The notes beneath the pieces are model-generated. The model did not search any database and was not told where the DNA came from. It saw nothing but the letters and a program-made list of their open reading frames with translations. This document shows, one piece after another, positions 60,461 through 64,000 of a stretch of 64,000 bases of DNA (position 1 is the stretch's first letter; each line of letters starts with the position of its first letter). Origin of the DNA: Rachycentron canadum (Eukaryota > Chordata > Actinopteri > Carangiformes > Rachycentridae); NCBI GenBank assembly GCA_038496675.1, contig CM076669.1, positions 11,972,093-12,036,092 of the forward strand, written 5' to 3'. Position numbers and translations under genes: made by a program.

Positions 60461-61839
60461 TATTGTCCATAAGGTTGTATTTTCTTTAAAAGAAACAGAA
60501 AGGCTCAGATATTCTCTCCTTTTATTAATACACATTCTAGCAAAGCAGCTATACAGCTACACTGCAAACCACTGTCTGTCACAGTGGATGACAGGAGCCT
60601 GAATTGTAGGGGTTACTGTTACAGTTAGAGTGCAGTATGTGGCTCCTCAAAACTAAAACCCTTGATATTGAAAGAACTTGATAAAAAGAAATAATTAGTG
60701 TGCCTTTGTGTTAACAAATAGTGAATACTTTGAAAAAAACAGACTAAGGGAACAAGAGAGGTGCTCTTTATATTTGAGGGCCATGACTATTGCTAACAAG
60801 TTGTGGCTGGAAACATTCAGGGTGTTGAGGTAAAATGCTAAGACACTTATGGAGCACAATACAGTTGAGTTCTTCTTTTTAGCAACAAACACTTAGCAAA
60901 TGTTTCCTCTGCTAATGTGCTGCTCTCCATACTGCGCTACTCTATGAATAAATGAATGAACTAGACAGGAGTAGTCTCCTACTAATGAAGTAAATATTCA
61001 TTTATTTGGCTGTGACTCCAGTCCTATGTGTATGAGTGTGGTCCATCTTTGCTCTGTAAACAGTCCATGTAAGAATGTGAACATATTTCCTGTAAGGATC
61101 ATAATTAAAGTGTGGCATATACAATATTGCATACAATACAAATATCAAGGATAACACAATAAAGTTCAAGACTTATTTCTATTGTGGTTCTGGATGTAAA
61201 TGCAGCACCAATGTAGCAGTCCAGGTAGGTGACATCATACTACCATAATAATAAAAAAAAAGCTCTAAATTCAAAACAACTGAGATGATGAGTTTACACT
61301 TCCAAGTTTCCCATAATTCCCATAAGAAATGAAGTGGTTAAACATTTTATATCATGCAGAAGTAACTTGTTCCAGTTGCTCTTGGGTTCAATCCAACATG
61401 ACTAACTTGTTCTCAGAGATCTCAAGTTTTCCTTTCAGTGATTTTTTTCTAGACCTTAAAAACCACCAACAGATTGGATATTCAAGACAACACTCAAAAC
61501 AAGAGAACTGGCTGGAATCTCAGACTTTCTTCAATTAAATTAGCTTTTCTTGCCAAAAGGTTCGTTCTGATGTTCACTTTCCCAATATGTCATTCTCAAT
61601 ATTGAAACCTCTGTCTAACACACATCCTAGAGAGGTAACAGATGATTTGGCAGAAAAAAGATGACCTGACCTGTGAGAACAATACTGGTCAAATACAGTT
61701 TACTTGGACATGATTTGCACCAAATAAAATTGATTGTGATTGTATGCTCTAAGCAGACAATTTATTGTTGACTAGCTGTTTTTTTAGTAGTTACTCAGTT
61801 CTTAGTTCAGATTTTTGCCAACCCTAACCCTAACCTTAC

Positions 61840-61985
61840 TTTGTTCTAATCTTTATGTAAAAGCAAAACAGCTGATTTATCTGTATATGAAAATAATTTT
61901 TTTGTACAAGCAGATCCCCAATCATTTACATATAATGGAAACTGAAAGTGGACCCAGAACACTTCCCTGTGGGACACCAGTTGGC
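61840..61985 (-). mobile_element. LINE reverse transcriptase fragment, minus strand
   Basis: The minus strand at 61978-61949 encodes GVPQGSVLGP exactly. After a frameshift it continues with PLYVNDW and KLFSYTDKSAVLL, clear relatives of the YVNDM and YADDSA parts of LINE reverse transcriptases. The catalytic YADD is altered to YTDK and a stop follows, so the copy is dead. It is probably Rex1/CR1-like. Confidence 0.7.
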
Positions 61986-63114
61986 TTTGAACATCAACCC
62001 CTAGGAATATTTGATTAAATATGCTTTAGTTCATGTTTAACACAGAGATTTTTTAATTATGTATTGTAATATGGTGTAAAAATTATCACATAGATGAGAA
62101 GTGCAAGGACATTTTCAGCTAATTTAAAAAAAAAAAAAAATTGGTCAATCAAGCACTGAACAGACAAAGTGTGGAATTTATGACACTCATAGAAAAAATC
62201 ATCCAAAAAAACACTATCCTCCAATGTTTAAAAGAATCCTGTGGTATGTCTCACAATATATCCTGTTTGCAACCAGTGATGTCTCACTTCTCGTGACACA
62301 ATAAAGTTGTGTATGGAGGGGCTCAGCATAGCTCTTATCATTGGAAAAAAAAAAAGGTGCAACACTTTGAGGTCTGACAGCTCTGGAGTTCCATTAAGAA
62401 TTCTTCTAAATTTACAGTGAGAGCAAACCGCCACAGCTTGCTGCCCACAGAAACAAGGCAATCACTCACCTCAGCCCCTCTACACAGCCAGACAGCATTT
62501 ACACACACATACAGACACACACACACTCGGATTCAAAGACAAATGTTCATCCATACATGCAGGCAGATTCAGAGATATACACACACATACACAGGAGGCT
62601 GAGGGAGAGTGCAGATGATAGTACTGATGATTTCTTGTTGCTGACAGTTGGCTTGTCCTCTAAGTCCCATGTGTATATGTATACGTGTGTGCGTGTGTGT
62701 GTGTGTGGGTGGATGAGGATCCGTCATGGAAAAGGTTACATCTGGTGCCAGTGCAAACAAGAGGTGCAGGATCTGGACGCAAACCACCAGCCAATCTTGA
62801 ATACACTTAACCTTTGAGACACATACATATTAAGGGGAAATGCACACATATGGCTCAAAAGCACACACACATTAATGCACAGATGTTGGTCTTTCTGTAG
62901 TTGTGAGGACACACATTGACGTAATGTATTACCTTAACCGTAACCATCTCAAAATCTGGTCTACACTGCATAGGATCTGAGCCTTTACATCAAAGTGTGA
63001 CGTATGCCATTGCAAACACAGTATTTGTGAGCTCATGTGTCTGCAACTACACAACCAAAATGCCAGTGGGTGGTGTAATTTGGAACACACAGTGCGTGTG
63101 TGTACTTCCAACAG

Positions 63115-63251
63115 GGGAGGATGAAACTGAGCGGCTCAAGTTGGAGTTGGAGGTGATACATGTTACTCTTAGTAAAATTACTGCAATGCAGAGGAGAGAG
63201 AAGATGTCGGAGGACATGGTGTATACAGTCATCAACCTGATTGAGGATGAG
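63115..63251 (+). CDS. Candidate internal exon of an unidentified gene
   Basis: A 137-nt open stretch between TTCCAACAG| and GATGAG|GTGAGT. It encodes about 45 residues of charged, helix-prone sequence (EDETERLKLELEVIHVTLSK, then ITAMQRREKMSEDMV and NLIEDE). It looks like a short coiled coil. Phase 0 at its end fits a terminal exon at 63633-63650. I do not recognise the family. It does not match GRAMD4, the neighbour expected by human synteny and expected on the other strand. It could be chance. Confidence 0.35.
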
Positions 63252-63632
63252 GTGAGTTTTCTGTGCTTGGTCTGCGACAGAGATACAAATGAGACATGTG
63301 TTGAAACTATGATACATGTGTCTTAACGTCAAATCTAACCTAAACCTAATGTAACTGGATCATTATAATCAAGTGTTAACCATTAAACAGCCCTGTGAAG
63401 CTGTGAGGACAAAATGTTCTGAAGGTTTCAAACATATGGGTGTTAAAACACTCACGCACGCTCATGAGACACATAAATTCTTCCCTCCCTTTCATGCATT
63501 CACAGTAGCCCGTGTTGGGGTAACATACACCTCTTTTGGGGCACTTAAAAGACTTTGCTATTTAGTGCTGCTGACATTCAGAAATACTGGATGTTCTTTG
63601 GTTTCTAATCTCTTCCTCTGCACTCCCTGTAG

Positions 63633-63650
63633 GAGCGTGTGGGTCATTAA
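63633..63650 (+). CDS. Candidate terminal exon following 63115-63251
   Basis: After the acceptor CCCTGTAG|, the phase-0 reading gives ERVGH then TAA. With the preceding candidate exon this would give a C-terminus IEDEERVGH. The intron would be 381 nt. The short length means little independent support. Confidence 0.25.
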   Translation, partial: ERVGH

Positions 63651-64000
63651 AAGTCAGGGCATATGGCACGACGCCTGCAGGAGATGTGGATGGGCCCAAT
63701 CTCATCATCAACGATACGTTTCTGTATTTGTGACTCAGGAAACACAAAAGGAAGAGAAAAGACAGAACCTGACAGGGTGAAAGGGATGAAAAGAAAGACA
63801 ATGAGCGGGTTAGATAATTGAGATGCGAAAGACAACGGTTTCAGAACGAGATGAAACAAGTTTGTAGTTTCAGTGTTCAATCGCAAATAGACACAAAGCA
63901 AAAAAGCACACAAAGCCAATAAATCTGCAGCTGTCTCCCGAGAGTTTGGCTGATGTCTCCCAGGCATGCATGAATATTAAATGGCCTCTTGTAAATCAAA

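Larger units (their letters stand above)
53286..64000. other. Downstream intergenic region, right half
   Basis: Dominated by decayed LINE pieces (54.9-55.8, 59.8-60.5 and 61.8-62.0 kb) and simple repeats. Between 57.03 and 58.03 kb the minus strand has a chain of moderate ORFs of unknown origin. Unassigned exon-like sequence lies at the right end. The GRAMD4 gene expected by human synteny is not seen. Confidence 0.6.

Noticed and set aside
1..64000. tRNA, rRNA, CRISPR array, prophage or bacterial operon
   Set aside because: No cloverleaf-like, rRNA-like or regularly spaced repeat pattern was seen. The DNA is plainly vertebrate nuclear.

Overview
The window is nuclear DNA from a teleost fish, probably a spiny-rayed one. 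The evidence is spliced vertebrate genes with GT-AG introns, abundant CA/TG microsatellites, and interspersed repeats of types common in fish genomes. Two genes are firmly identified. They lie head to head, as their human orthologues do on chromosome 22q13 (from memory of the human map).

Left part (1-8.3 kb, minus strand): the first five coding exons of TBC1D22A, a Rab-GAP-family protein. They encode residues 1-245, the N-terminal region before the TBC domain; the remaining exons lie beyond position 1. The ATG is at 8035. A TATA-less promoter just upstream carries a CCAAT pair, an ETS-type site and a perfect palindromic CRE.

Middle part (9.6-44.7 kb, plus strand): a complete ceramide kinase gene (CERK) with 13 coding exons and 12 introns. 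All exon phases join without conflict. The predicted protein has 546 residues from the preferred ATG at 9802 (human CERK has 537). It contains the N-terminal PH-like region, the DAGK-type catalytic domain with GGDG at 205-208, the ceramide-kinase CxxxCxxC motif at 357-364, and a region matching the calmodulin-binding segment at about 431-455. Intron 1 is 11.7 kb. The intergenic spacer between the two start codons is about 1.8 kb.

Right part (44.7-64 kb): the CERK 3' UTR, then a long gene-poor stretch. It is rich in microsatellites and decayed non-LTR retrotransposons, with fragments at 54.9-55.8 kb (plus), 59.8-60.5 kb (minus) and 61.8-62.0 kb (minus). A few exon-like pieces flanked by good splice signals occur here, the best being 63115-63251 followed by 63633-63650 on the plus strand. 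I could not assign them to a known gene.

I found no rRNA, tRNA, CRISPR, operon or prokaryotic feature, and no convincing undescribed system. The more interesting points are a short upstream ORF and two AP-1 motifs at the CERK 5' end, a long TG tract next to the last CERK 3' splice site, an acidic expansion in TBC1D22A, the unassigned plus-strand exons near the right end, and several candidate conserved non-coding blocks.
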